From Trichobilharzia szidati (lineage: Eukaryota > Platyhelminthes > Trematoda > Strigeidida > Schistosomatidae), in contig OX235275.1 in assembly GCA_944472155.2 (NCBI GenBank), forward strand, positions 56,747,228 to 56,811,227: 64,000 nt of DNA, written 5' to 3'. The notes below the pieces were generated by a model, which saw nothing but the letters and a program-made list of their open reading frames with translations, did no database searches and had not been told where the DNA came from. Positions 23,505 to 34,259 of this stretch are shown in pieces. The first letter of the stretch is position 1; each line of letters opens with the position of its first letter. A program made the position numbers and the translations under genes.

Positions 23505-24420
23505 TTATTATTGTTATGCTTCTCTTGAGTTTCGAGGGAAACATACGGCTTGATTGGCACATCCTCATTTAATTCAGTTCCCCACAGTCTTTTTTCTTAA
23601 TGGCTACTCAATTACTGACACGATTTCCTCCGTGGTGTCACCCTTAAAATTGACGCCCAAATCGTTGTTTTCCATTCGGGATCCATTCGATACTCTGGCA
23701 CGTGATTTGACTCTTCGTTCTCTACCGGGTGTATTCGATCTGTCTTCATTTCGTTCTGTATATATTTGTTGGTCGTCAGGTTCTTGATTGGTTCATTCCA
23801 AAAGTTCTTCGTCCCTTGTCGTTTCTGGTCAATTACCCGACCTTCGCTACAAAATGAAGATAACTGTTGATGAAAGTATGGTCTGTGATTGAAATGCTCT
23901 CTGTGAGAAGTCTGTAAGACGTATAGAAGAATTCCCTTAACATCAGTGTTGATTTCAAATGTGATTTCAGATTACTGAAGGTCTGACCTGCCTTTCAAAT
24001 CCTCGTTTTTAGAACCTCATTAGTATCGCACGTGACAGAACGATGCTGACCATTTGAGTGAAATTGACTTCATCCAACATTTTTGCCGTCTCTCATTTTC
24101 ACGGTTGGGTATCTTTTTTTATCGGTCCAACGTGGTCATGTCTTCTCGCTCCTATACACAGTCTGCCACATAATCTGGTCCACGACAGTTAGGAGGATTA
24201 TCAGTATGGTAGGAGTCAGCCTTGTTTTACTGCCTCTTTCACTTCAAAACCTTTTTACTAGTTTTCCCATCTGGATCACTCGACATGCAACATCATCGTA
24301 TAGATACTGAACGGGGTTGATAAGAGTTTACGGCATTTCCCTCCATCGGTATTGAAGCAGCCTCCAAAGTATTTCTAGGCCAAAGCTGTCGAAAGCTCTT
24401 CATAGTTGATGATGCACCTG
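23505..24420 (-). mobile_element. RTE-like LINE, degenerate
   Basis: From the 3' tail at 23505 (ATTATTGTTATGCTTCTCTT) the minus strand follows the 21.2-22.3 kb copy block by block: the C-terminal region near 23700, then the reverse transcriptase 3' part near 24100-24350. Heavily mutated. Confidence 0.65.
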
Positions 24421-24611
24421 AACATCAAAAATGCGTATCGAAATCTGTTTGTGTAACTCAATGAACAGAATGAAGTCGTCTTATTTGTTAAGAATTTATT
24501 CAGAAATATTTTACTGCTGATTCTTCAATAAACAGTTGAAATGCTATTGGAAATTAATTTATGCGGTTATATATTTCTCAATTTGTAATTTTAATATTTT
24601 CTTTTCTTCAG

Positions 24612-24648
24612 GTCTTGATGATATATCACATGAGCCAAGCCCTCCACC
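24612..24648 (+). CDS. Micro-exon gene, 37-nt exon
   Basis: TTTTCTTTTCTTCAG is a strong acceptor and GTAAGA a good donor. Entered in phase 1 it is open and gives G-LDDISHEPSPP, an acidic, proline-ending peptide that fits a small secreted protein. Its length is not a multiple of three, so it hands on phase 2 instead of phase 1. Its last bases (CCCTCCACC before GTAAG) resemble the 9-nt exons at 27694 and 30934, suggesting exon duplication. Confidence 0.62.
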
Positions 24649-24929
24649 GTAAGACTGACTTTAAATTTTACATAATAGACTACAGTAAAACCAATTATTA
24701 CTGTAGGATGATTATTGTTTGCAAATTATGTGTTTTTAGTCCTCACCGTGAACACCGACTGATTTAAGGAGATGTGAGCAGATGCCGATAAAGAGTAACC
24801 CTTGAAGCTAAGATTGCAGAAAACAATATCAGTCATGAGCTGTACCTACTTTTTGCGCATAATGTTAGACTGTGGAACCTGTGGAAATGAATTTTCTGAC
24901 ATCCCTCACTGAAAATACTAAAGAGACTA

Positions 24930-25170
24930 ATAATTTTTTTATTCCTTCACGTTCCCAGTGAAACATAGGGCTTCAAGCTAGAAGCTTGAAGTTTCTGTAG
25001 CAGTGTTTATTTTTACAGGATGAGGTTGCTAGCCTCATGCCCAACCCTTCCTCTTTACCAGCTTTATTTCTGGCTTAGTGAGGTAAAGGAGTGTCTTGTC
25101 GGCCGGGGATCGAACCCCGGACCATGTGCATGGTCGACGAGCGTCCTAACCGCTATGCCACCGACGCACT
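24930..25170 (-). repeat. SINE, A type
   Basis: Reverse-complement copy: the tail CCCAGTGAAACATAGGGCTT begins near 24955. The tRNA-like head ends in GCGTCGGTGGCATAGCGGTT read on the minus strand. It matches 15309-15548. Confidence 0.75.
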
Positions 25171-25199
25171 AAGAGACTAATAAACTAAAGATAAAAATG

Positions 25200-25500
25200 A
25201 GCAATTGTTTCCTCTCTCTCTACTCCCTGACCGATATGATATTCACGTCTATCGTTTCGTACTTCACACCCTTATAAAGACACAACATGTGTACATCTTA
25301 AAAAGATATTTCAGTAATCTTGTGGTGGTGTGATACAGACAGTGTGTGCCAACGGAATATGGTACTCACATATTTCCACAGTTCACTGTGGCATTAGCAA
25401 CAGAATACGATATATGTGTTTGAACATTGTATTTCATGTCGTTTAATGTTAGCCAAAATCACACGCTTAGTAACTGGTTAACGAATATAAACTATATATA
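25200..25500. repeat. Repeat E fragment
   Basis: 25370-25490 (TTAGCAACAGAATACG, TTGAACATTGTATTTCATGT, GGTTAACGAATATAAACTAT) is the reverse complement of 47210-47340. Family unknown; no coding part is seen. Confidence 0.55.
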
Positions 25501-25521
25501 CATATATATTTAGCGGTTTGA

Positions 25522-25854
25522 CTAATAAAATACATTCCTTGGCTTCCACGTCTTGCCATCTGTTGTTACAATCTGATACTCACTGTTAGCTGGGTCTACA
25601 CAGGAAGTTGTTACCTGAGGTTCTGATGAGAACTTGTCAACATCGCGATTCAAAAAGTCTAGTAAGAAGGAAGTTTTACTAGCTGATGACATTGTCTGGT
25701 AGTTGCACGAGCTGGTGAAAGTTATAACTGGTGAGTCATTGAATTGGGTACGGGTGGTTGAATAGTTTATGCGCTCACCGTTTGATCGAAGGGTCGAGCA
25801 TATAAACCACGATGGGTGCGTATTGCTGAAGACTCGTAAACTGAAACGAAACAT
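25522..25854 (-). CDS. Open frame of unknown nature, possible last exon or element protein
   Basis: The minus-strand frame of 110 codons ends in a stop at 25522. Its second half has a hydrophilic, protein-like composition: MSSASKTSFLLDFLNRDVDK, then TTSCVDPANSEYQ and TTDGKTWKPRNVFY. The first part overlaps a T-type repeat at about 25770-25920, so only residues from about the internal Met onward are worth attention. No family is recognised. It could be a terminal exon, the tail of an unlisted transposon, or chance. Confidence 0.25.
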   Translation of the reverse strand: MFRFSLRVFSNTHPSWFICSTLRSNGERINYSTTRTQFNDSPVITFTSSCNYQTMSSASKTSFLLDFLNRDVDKFSSEPQVTTSCVDPANSEYQIVTTDGKTWKPRNVFY

Positions 25855-25925
25855 CTGCCCAGTACACTTTAGTGGCTTTCCAGTGACACTCTTAATGATG
25901 TCAGCTCGTAATTACACCTGTATTT
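25770..25925 (+). repeat. T-type repeat fragment
   Basis: GATGGGTGCGTATTGCTGAA, GACTCGTAAACTGAAACGAA and ATGATGTCAGCTCGTAATTA match the hammerhead-to-3'-end part of T units, without the tRNA-like head. Confidence 0.6.
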
Positions 25926-26189
25926 AATCAAATTTCTTTAGAACAATACTTCAAAACATACTTTTATGAAGGCAGGATTGGTTAACATCACACAGTCTAC
26001 AAAAGCTAGATCTTAAGGCTAAACAAGTCGGTGTGAGTACAGTTTACTATCCTGCTAAGAGGCATTTACTAATCATGTGTTAAAAACAGTCAGTAAGGAA
26101 CTGGTCATGTACTACCTACGCTGAATAACTCCTTTCTCGTATAGGTGATTGATTATCTTTCTAAATATTCTACACAAATATTTATGTAA

Positions 26190-27325
26190 TAGAAAGATTG
26201 AGCGAAGAAATATTTACTTTTCAATTAGATCCTCATCTCTGGCTCTACTCTAATATATATAGCATTTTTTACAATACACAACAATTTACCAAACAAGTGG
26301 CAACATGTTTGTTAACAGTAATTAAACAGTGTCAAAATGTCAATGGGTTGATAATTAACGCAGAAAATCAATACACATTTTAAAAGTAGAAATGGATAGA
26401 ATAAATTAATTTTACAAGAATAACTCGTAATTAAAGATGAAGTGGTCAAAATAAATAAAAATAAAATAAAATAATTTCAACAATTATAATTTTTATAATT
26501 TTTAGAGGTTTAGGGAGAGGAAGGCGACGTAGTCCTGTTTATGCATTCTTGTAACGATGGCCTAAGTAAGGAAAGTGGCTGTACAAATTACTTCTGAACA
26601 CAAAGGTTTGGCTTCTTAAGGTGGATTCCGATTGCTTCAGCCTTCGTATGTAGAAGACGAACTCGTAGAGCAAAACTAAGATCAGTAGGAATGCGATAAA
26701 TAGTTTTAAATGCAGTATTAACATCAACCTTATGCTCAGTATCAACAAGGTGAGCTGAAATAGAACTTCGAATAGATCTTGTTTGTCCCTTGCTTAACCA
26801 TGCTGGATGATGTTCAGAAATACGACGATGAAACTGCCCAATTGTACGCCCAATGTAGCTGGCTCCGCAGCTGCAGTCAAACTGGTAGATACACATAGAG
26901 GAAGCAGGTAGTTTATCCTTATTTCTCGAACGTCGAATAGGGGTGGTTGTGAAGAGACAACCTACCTCTGCTGCATAGTAAGCTCTTTTAAACCTTTGAA
27001 AACTATAAAAATTATAATTGTCCAAACTATTTTATTTTATTTATTTTGACCACTTCATCTTTAATTACGTGTTATCCTTGTAAAATTAATTTATTCTATC
27101 CATTTCTACCTTTTAAATGTGTGTACTGATTTTCTTCGTTAATTATCACCCGAAGCATTGACATTTTGACACTGACTAATTATTGTTGACAAGCATATCA
27201 GTGCCACTTGTTTGGTAAACTGTTGTGTATTGTAATAAAAATGCTATAGAGAATATATTAGAGTAGAGCCAGATAGAGATGAGGATCTAATTGAAAAGTG
27301 AATATTTCTTCGCTCAATCTTTCTG
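26190..27325 (-). mobile_element. Penelope-like element with intact GIY-YIG core and inverted flanks
   Basis: Minus-strand frame 26588-27025 (145 codons) reads MCIYQFDCSCGASYIGRTIG then FHRRISEHH. It continues with HLVDTEHKVDVNTAFKTIYR and ends KKPNLCVQK, a complete-looking PLE GIY-YIG endonuclease domain with Cys pair, YIG and Arg. The reverse transcriptase is absent. The frame is bracketed by inverted repeats of about 310 bp (26190-26502 and 27008-27322), a head-to-head arrangement that PLEs often leave. It lies antisense in an intron of the micro-exon gene. Confidence 0.82.
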
Positions 27326-27329
27326 TTTT

Positions 27330-27690
27330 CTAAATGTCTAAATGGGGATTTCTTAATTTTATGTAATAAACGGTTTGAACACATTTTATCAGTGGTATAT
27401 AAAGAGATGTGTATCGACAGAAAAAAAACACATCAAATAACAGGGAAATAGATTTGATGTCAGAGAAGGAAATTGATACAGCTTTGTGGAGGTATATGAG
27501 AAACGTGAAAAGAACACACACAAAGAAACTCAATATGAAGGTCAGAAGTTGTAGGCACAACTAGGAAGATCTGTGCAAATGTGGTGCGTTGAAGATAACG
27601 TATTCTTATTTTGTTTATATATACATACCAATTACTCAGTAAACTTCCTTTACTATCATCTTCTACGGTTTTAATTTTTAATAGTGAACC
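27330..27690. other. Intron sequence, no gene seen
   Basis: Only chance frames. The 3' part (from about 27640) resembles 30860-30930 upstream of a second copy of the same 9-nt exon, so the exon was duplicated with flanking intron. Confidence 0.35.
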
Positions 27691-27693
27691 ACT

Positions 27694-27702
27694 GTAAGCA
27701 CT
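27694..27702 (+). CDS. Micro-exon gene, 9-nt exon (copy 1)
   Basis: TTTTAATTTTTAATAG precedes TGAACCACT and GTAAGC follows. In phase 2 it adds Pro-Glu-Pro and leaves CT; phase 0 would begin with a stop. The exon and its flanks (GTAAGCACTTTTTTGAG) are paralogous to 30934-30942. The small size makes it tentative. Confidence 0.38.
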
Positions 27703-27789
27703 TTTTTGAGGCTGTAAATTGTTGTCATGTTTGAAGATTAAAGTCATGACACGTATAGTGATTTCCTTGTGTTGTTTTATTTTCGTAAA

Positions 27790-28665
27790 AAATGTGATTG
27801 GAAATTATTATTATTATTGTATCCTTTAATTCCTAGAGGAACATAGGGCTTCAGCCGTGCATCTCCATTGAGTTCGGTTCTCTGCGAGAGTCTTCACCTG
27901 GCTCCATGTCTGCCCACACGTTTTCATCTCCTCTTCACATGACCTCCTCCAAGTCACCCTTGCACTGACGACCAACTCGCTGCTTTCCCTTCGGGTTCCA
28001 CTCGAGCAATGGCTTGTCTAGTGATGTCACTTCATGGTTTGTTTTCTCAGAATATGGCGAGCGAATCCATCTCCATTTCTTCCTGCATATTTGTTTCACA
28101 ATCGGTTCCTGGTTGGTTCGCTCCCAGAGGTCCCTGTTGCTGATCTTTTCTGGCCATCTGATCTTGAGTATTGAGCGAAGACAACTGTTAATGAAGGTCT
28201 ATAGCTTGTTTGAGATGCTCTTTATGACGCGCCAAGTCTCTGATCCGTATATTAGCACTGACTGATTTCACATTGGACTTGAAAATCCGGATTTTATTTT
28301 TGATTCTGAGTGCTGTTGACCTCCATATAGTCTTGAGAGAAGTGAAAGCTTGTCTTGTTTTTCTGATTCTTGCTTTGATATCTTCGTCAGTTCCGCCTGT
28401 AGTTGAAACGATGCTTCCCAGATAAGTAAAAGAGGTAGTTTCTTTCAAGTTCCTCCAATTTATGCTGATTGTTGTCTGTCGTTGTTGTTCTTGTCCAGGA
28501 ATCTTCATCACCTCTGTTTTCTCGATGTTCACCTGAAGTCCTATCTTTGATGCTTCTTCTGCCAACTTGTTGCTTTACATCACATGCATATTTTCCAGTT
28601 TGTGGGAAATCAGACATATATCATCGGCGAAGTCCAGATCCTCCAAGTTTTTTTTGTGATTGGAA
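27790..28665 (-). mobile_element. RTE-like LINE, 3' half
   Basis: Minus-strand frame 28188-28565 reads EEASKIGLQVNIEKTEVMKI, TSFTYLGSIVSTTGGTDEDI and TLKTIWRSTALRIKNKIRIF-like residues, with few breaks. The 3' tail is at 27812. It stops abruptly at about 28665, where a plus-strand RTE begins. Confidence 0.8.
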
Positions 28666-29665
28666 AAAGTATCTACAATAAAATATTTGACAATGCCATG
28701 TGCCAGGTGATCCATAAAGGAGACATCAGAGAAACCTTTGAAGTGAAAACAGGAGTAAGACAAGACTGTCTACAGAACAAGGCTGACTTTTATCACCGAT
28801 GATATTCTTAACTGTGATGAACTGGATTAGAGAGTACACAGTGATTAGAAAGCTGGAAGATATGGATACGTTGGATTGATAAGAGGATTCTAGAAGATCT
28901 GTCTAAGGTCACATAGACTCGGCGACTCACTAACGGAAACCGAAAATTTTGCAGAACAGAGAGACAGCGAAAACAGGAATTAAAGTGAACATTATGAAGA
29001 TGGAGGCGATAAAGACACCTGACCGCGAACAACAATCACCAATCACTATCAACTGGGGGGAAATTTGAATGAGGTCACTCCTTTTACTGATCTGGGCAGC
29101 GTCGTCGGAACTACTGGCAAAAGGGGGGTGGAGGATGTCAGAATTGGAATCGGAAAGGCAAGATAGACCTTCATCACTGTAAAATCAGATTGGAAATCTT
29201 CTACACTCAGTATGAAAAAGAAGCTTTGGATTTTAAACACCAGCGTTAGGCCAGTTCTTCTACATAAGCTGCAAATATGGCGTGTCAAGGGAAGCATTTT
29301 CAACAGGCTACTGCTACTGAAGGTCAGGTGGTCGTCTGGAAAGGATTAGTAACAAGAAACTATGGAAACAAATGAATTTATTGATAAATAAATATATCTC
29401 AAAAAAAGGAGATGTACCAGACATACGCTGAGGAGGCCGTCGAATGATATCGCGCGACAGGCCATCGGTCGAATGGAATCCCTTGAGGGAAACGACAAGT
29501 TGGGCGTCTGAGAATGACCTGGAGCAGATCGCGTTAGGACGAGATGAGAGATGATGGACAAACCTGGAGCCAGCTAAAGAGTACTGTGGAGAACAGGCTA
29601 AAATGGAGATGTGCTGTTAAAGCCCCCCCCCGTATGTTCCACTCGGAATGCGAGGGAACAATAAT
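28666..29665 (+). mobile_element. RTE-like LINE, different subtype
   Basis: FEVKTGVRQD appears at 28738-28767. Then come the QSPITINWGE-like and EVTPFTDLGSVV-like blocks, and the tail TATGTTCCACTCGGAATGCG then AATAATAATAATAA at 29660. Relative to the minus-strand neighbour it lies head to head. Heavily decayed. Confidence 0.7.
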
Positions 29666-29699
29666 AATAATAACACGATAAAATATTAGGTTTAAATAT

Positions 29700-30030
29700 T
29701 GTGGTTGATCATATGCTTTTCTAAGATGGCTGCGAGAATTTTCAGAAGATAGTGAATTTAATCGACTGATTTACAATGTTATCAACTTCTATTGTGCCTC
29801 TTCTTGCACAAGTCTCACATAAGTGGTGAAATACATAGTATACAGCTGATTGCGAGCTGATGGAAAGGGTATCACGGGATTTTAAAAGCCTTTTTTTCGA
29901 AATGTGACGCACACATAAGACGAAGAATCGATATAAATTCGATTACAAATGGAGGTATTTACTACCTTCAGACAAAATGTATGACTCTTATTTTACATTG
30001 CATGTTTACATTGATCAACTGAACCGAAAT
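29700..30030. other. No gene seen
   Basis: AT-rich intron sequence without recognisable motif. Confidence 0.25.
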
Positions 30031-30034
30031 ATCC

Positions 30035-30365
30035 AGCCTCATGTTGATATGTCCACTCCTAATTCAGACACTTCAAAATTGTTTGAGGATTAACACGAAG
30101 TAATTTGGTGGGTGGGTTGGTGACTAGCACTGGTGGAATCTAGGATGCACAATTCGTCAGGTGGACGACCCTGTAATGTGAATAATAGTGTTCCTACTGA
30201 AATTAGAACTAGGTGCCTTTGATTTCAAGCTACGATAGTCGCGGGCATCAGTGACAGCATCATCACTCACTCCTTGTCGAACGCAGGTAGATCCAGATGA
30301 CTAGTTCCAAATTGGAAGAGATTCGCATTCTAAATTCCACCACTAGTCGCTGTCCACTTAATGAA
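30035..30365 (+). repeat. S-type hammerhead repeat, degraded
   Basis: It matches the repeat at 33394-33780. The 3' part, GCAGGTAGATCCAGATGACT then GTTCCAAATTGGAAGAGATT and TTCTAAATTCCACC, has the layout of the schistosome satellite hammerhead. Core bases are changed (ATGACTA in place of CTGATGA), so it is not expected to cleave. Confidence 0.65.
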
Positions 30366-30859
30366 TTCTTATTTTTATGAAAGTTGAACGGTTTCCACTT
30401 GTGTTTGCCCCTTGTTTGAAGTCGGCGAAGACCCTTGAGTCTACAAAAGCTAAGTATGACGACAGAAACAAGTGGATATGGCTGGGATTTAAAATAACAC
30501 TTTTGTGAAGAAATGTGAACATTACGTAGGTTGGTTCATTGACCTTGGTAGAGCCATTGGCGGGCAGTTCGAAGGCTCGAATGATTCAATCGTATAGACG
30601 TTGGAAGAAGACGAAAGAATACGAATAAAAGTACTGGTGCATTTTTATTATAAAACATTTGTTTATAGACACTTCTGTGTCAGTTTCGATTTTAATTGCC
30701 GAACAATATAATTTCCTATCAATACTGGTGTTTTGGAGTTAAAGTCGATTACTTAGGGTTAAGTTCCTTGACAACTTTGATCAAGTGTTACAAACAGTAA
30801 GTAAATAATCTAGCAGATAGTAAACTTAGTTACTAACTCTTTTTCTCTCCTGTAGACAG

Positions 30860-30942
30860 TGATTAGTATTTTAATTTTGTCGATATTAATATTTGTTTTG
30901 TGACTAATCTTCTTACATTTTAATTTTGAGTAGCCCACCACC
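30860..30942 (+). CDS. Micro-exon gene, 9-nt exon at 30934-30942 (copy 2) with flank
   Basis: The exon is CCCACCACC after TTTTGAGTAG and before GTAAGC. In phase 2 it adds Pro-Pro. The flank shares TTTTAATTTT, GTAAGCACT and TTTTTGAG with the exon at 27694, so the two are duplicates. Upstream, TTTTTCTCTCCTGTAG (30840-30855) is a strong acceptor with no fitting donor near it. Only the 9 bases are proposed as coding. Confidence 0.35.
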
Positions 30943-31214
30943 GTAAGCACTACTTTTTGAGTTTCGCAAAATTACATTCACTTTTGACATTAGATTCATA
31001 ATGTGTGCACGTGTTGTTTGCCCCACCAACTATTCCACATCTGTTCTGGGGGTCCTATTCTCAACCGATGCCGAAAGTGTGCCCGTTGGTGGAAAAGGAC
31101 AGTCGAGTTCGAGACCAAGGAACTCAACCCGTTGAAGTGCAACATCACCCTCTATTGAAACTTCAAAACTCAATGTTTGAGGACGTGTGTAATACCGGAA
31201 ACGCAAAAGAATTA

Positions 31215-32040
31215 GGTTATTACACTTAAAAGACAGATTCAGCGAAGAAAATTTTCTTTATCAACGAAATCATCTTCAGAGGCTATACAGCCGTATTTAT
31301 ACTTATCAAAAAATATATAGTGGTCTATTATTGAGTAATAGTAGGTGACATAATTGATACAATTACTGAGAAGTGGCTTTAGAAGTGAAAATTAAAAGTT
31401 GTAAATTACGTGGTACTCAACGGCGAAAAGCTAGAAATTGGATAAGGTAAAAATTGCTATTGAGTGAGAAGAAAGGTGGTATTTGAGTGTCAATTTAACA
31501 ATTGTGAAGAGGGTTTGAAAAAATAAAAAAGGAGCATATGAGAGTGATAATAGTGAATTAATTATTAAAGCACTAGCAAACTAAAAGTAAAATTAAAAAT
31601 TAAAAAAGAAAAGAAAAAATCAAATTTTGTTTTTTACAGGGAACGACTAGTGAAGAGGTTAAGACCGAGGTAGAATAAGAGACTGGACAAACTTTTCTGT
31701 ATACAGAGTTCGGGGTTGTATTGACGAATTGCCAGCGCCTCTGCCATACACAAAAGCGCAAACCTGACGCCCTTTGTACCATTTGGCTTCACCTTGTCAA
31801 TACAACCCGAACTCTGTATACAGAAAAGTTTGTCCAGTCTCTTATTCTACCCCGGTCTTAACCTCTTCACTAGTCGTTCCCTGTGAAAAACAAAATTTGA
31901 TTTTTTCTTTTCTTTTTTGATTTTTTAATTTTCTTTTAGTTTGCTTCTGCTTTAATAATTAATTCACTATTATCACTCTCATATGCTCCTTTTTATTTTT
32001 TCAAACCCTCTTCACACTTGTTAAATTGAGTCGGATAGAA
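31215..32040. mobile_element. Folded PLE terminus with 240-bp inverted arms
   Basis: The end segment ATTCAGCGAAGAAAATTTTC at 31231 is followed by arms 31491-31727 and 31793-32031. These are close reverse complements (TATACAGAGTTCGGGGTTGT with ACAACCCGAACTCTGTATAC). The 65-base centre (CATACACAAAAGCGCAAACC, CTTTGTACCATTTGGCTTCA) is a scrap of the element's C-terminal coding end. Confidence 0.75.
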
Positions 32041-32044
32041 TGAA

Positions 32045-33390
32045 GTCATTGGTGCTCTTTTCATTTGCCTACAACCATGAATAATTTTACTATCAATATA
32101 TACAAAATATTCAAGCACGTGAGTAGTTATCGATCATAGAAAATGGTAGATATTATTGCCTCGTGATTGATTACGATGCGGCAAAAGTATAAAAGTTGTT
32201 GTTGGTAAGCTTGTTAATCTGTGTGGAAATGACTAAGAAATATTCTAAAGTTACAAAGAAACGTGACAAATAGAATGGAGGTGTTAAATTGACAATATAA
32301 GGTCCACAGTTTGATCATAGTTTGCAGGAATAAAAACCTCACTAAGAGCATCTAAAAGTTGACAAGACCTACTTGCAAGTCACCTCCAACTGCATAAATC
32401 AGTTTACATGTATGTGACAAGGTACGTGCACTGGATGAACAAAACGATGGAGGATTTGATATGAAATTAATAAAGAGGTAAGAGGTGAGAAAATAGACAA
32501 GTTAGGTCAAGTTAAAGAGAACGCCATATTGAAGGTGAAAATAACAATGAAGATCACGAAACCAAATAACAGAGGTAGTGGTACATCTACCCTGGCTGGT
32601 ATCAAAACAAACTTTACCAAAGAAGATTTTATGTGATGACGAATTGTTGGTTTGAAGGCATGAAGGTGGCTTAAACTTCCTAATTGCCATCTAAGGCTTC
32701 CAAAAATTTTAGGATACGCCCTTTCGCAAACACATTCTATAGATAGGTTTAAAAGACGTGTAAAACATCAGTTTTGTCTCCTATCTCTATAATATGTTTC
32801 GCAATAGAGAGGCTAGATCGCCTATTTTCAGCATTATTGGGTTCTAGAGATTCTATTCGCTTCTGAGGCCATTAAGGAATATGCTCTGAAGCCAGCCCTT
32901 ACTTGTGGAGATCGATAAGTCCTCCCTATGTATGTGTGTGTGTCCACACGTACATTCAAATAGGTAAATACAGTGGGATGTGACGTCATTTTTCGCATGT
33001 TCAGAGGGCTTAGATAGATATATTGCCTTCACATTCTCAATTATTATGATATTAGCTGCATATAAAGTCTATTTAACAGCAGCGTTCAATCTTTGTCTAG
33101 TTGTCAAGCTGCTATGATGCCCCATATAGGGTAGTTTGATGTACACGTCTTTCTTAGGGCGAATTGGAGAGTGGGTCTTGTTATATTTATTATATTTTGT
33201 TTTGGCAATGTAATTTCCTAAGCCTTATTTTGTATTTAATTTATATTACTGACCAAGCCCCTTGTCTGGTACCTCTTCAACTTATTTATTATGCTCTAAC
33301 ATAAGTGTGGCATTCATTCTACACCTCTATTCAACTTGCAGCATTCAATCATTTGTCCTAAATTTATTTTTGATTTCCCAATTGATTGAT
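32045..33390. other. Large stretch without a recognised gene
   Basis: Chance-length frames only, for example minus 32502-32690. No LINE, PLE or SINE motif could be identified. It lies within an intron of the micro-exon gene. Confidence 0.3.
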
Positions 33391-33393
33391 TGA

Positions 33394-33780
33394 AGTGAAA
33401 TATTCAGCCTAATGTTGACATGTCGGCGCCTAGTGCGGACGCTTCGACGATGTTTAAGGATTAGGATAAAGTAAATTGTTGGGTGGCGACTGGCAATGAT
33501 GGAATCGATGGTGCGAATTTCGTTCTATTCGGGACTCATTGGCCCAGTGTATACGCAGTTACTAGTGAGTGATAACGTTCCCAGTCAGATTCGAACCTAG
33601 CACTCGTAGCTTCAAGCTAAATCATAGCTGACATCCGTTGAACAAGAAATGGCTCTCTGGCATTCGGATTGCTTTTAAGTCTCATTCACCGAGGAATGCA
33701 GGTAGATCCAGATGACGAGTCCTAGAGAGGACGAAGTTCGCATCCTGGATTCCACTACTGCTTGTCATCATCAGTCATAT
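33394..33780 (+). repeat. S-type hammerhead repeat
   Basis: The unit starts AAATATTCAGCCTAATGTTG. It has a reversed B-box-like CAGATTCGAACC near 33590 and ends with a hammerhead-like motif at 33706-33750: stem I ATCCAG/CTGGAT, stem II GTCC/GGAC around TAGAGA, and a predicted cleavage site after GCATC. Two core positions are off (ATGACGA for CTGACGA, GAAG for GAAA), so activity is doubtful. It closely resembles the known satellite hammerhead of schistosomes. Confidence 0.72.
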
Positions 33781-33878
33781 CGCTCTCTTACTCGTCGAGA
33801 TAATCATGAACATTTCGATTTTATCCGTATATAAATGTTTTTATATCATAATTTGTTCTAATACACTTTATTTTCCAG

Positions 33879-33890
33879 ATTTCAAACATG
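33879..33890 (+). CDS. Micro-exon gene, 12-nt exon
   Basis: ACTTTATTTTCCAG precedes ATTTCAAACATG and GTAAGC follows. A multiple of three. After the 37-nt exon it is read in phase 2 (Pro-Phe-Gln-Thr plus TG). It is also open in the other two phases, so its frame depends on which earlier exons are used. Strong splice sites. Confidence 0.52.
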
Positions 33891-34259
33891 GTAAGCATTA
33901 TTTGGAGATATTGAAGAGTAAAGTCACGTTTAAACATTAGAGCCATGATAATGTACTGATATTCTTATTCTTATTGTGAAAACTGTCAAAGGAAATTGTG
34001 TATGATAAAGTATTTAACGAAAATAATAGGATTAGTAGACTTAAATGGTTCCCAGAACTCGCTATCAAAGTTTAACATCTCAGCACTGTCATCCTGAGCA
34101 GACTGATTTAAAATGTTGTATACTTTTTGTGTGCATTACTTATTTTAGCTCAAGCTTGAATAAACAAAGCGAAATGTGCTATTTATCTTGAGTAAAATAG
34201 TGATCATGAGGTAGTGACAAGGATTGTGTTGTGTTATGAGAATGGACGAACACATCCCG

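Noticed and set aside
30856..30899. Hydrophobic exon after the strong acceptor at 30855
   Set aside because: It is open in one phase (TVISILILSILIF-like) but has no ATG, no consensus donor, and a phase that does not fit its neighbours.
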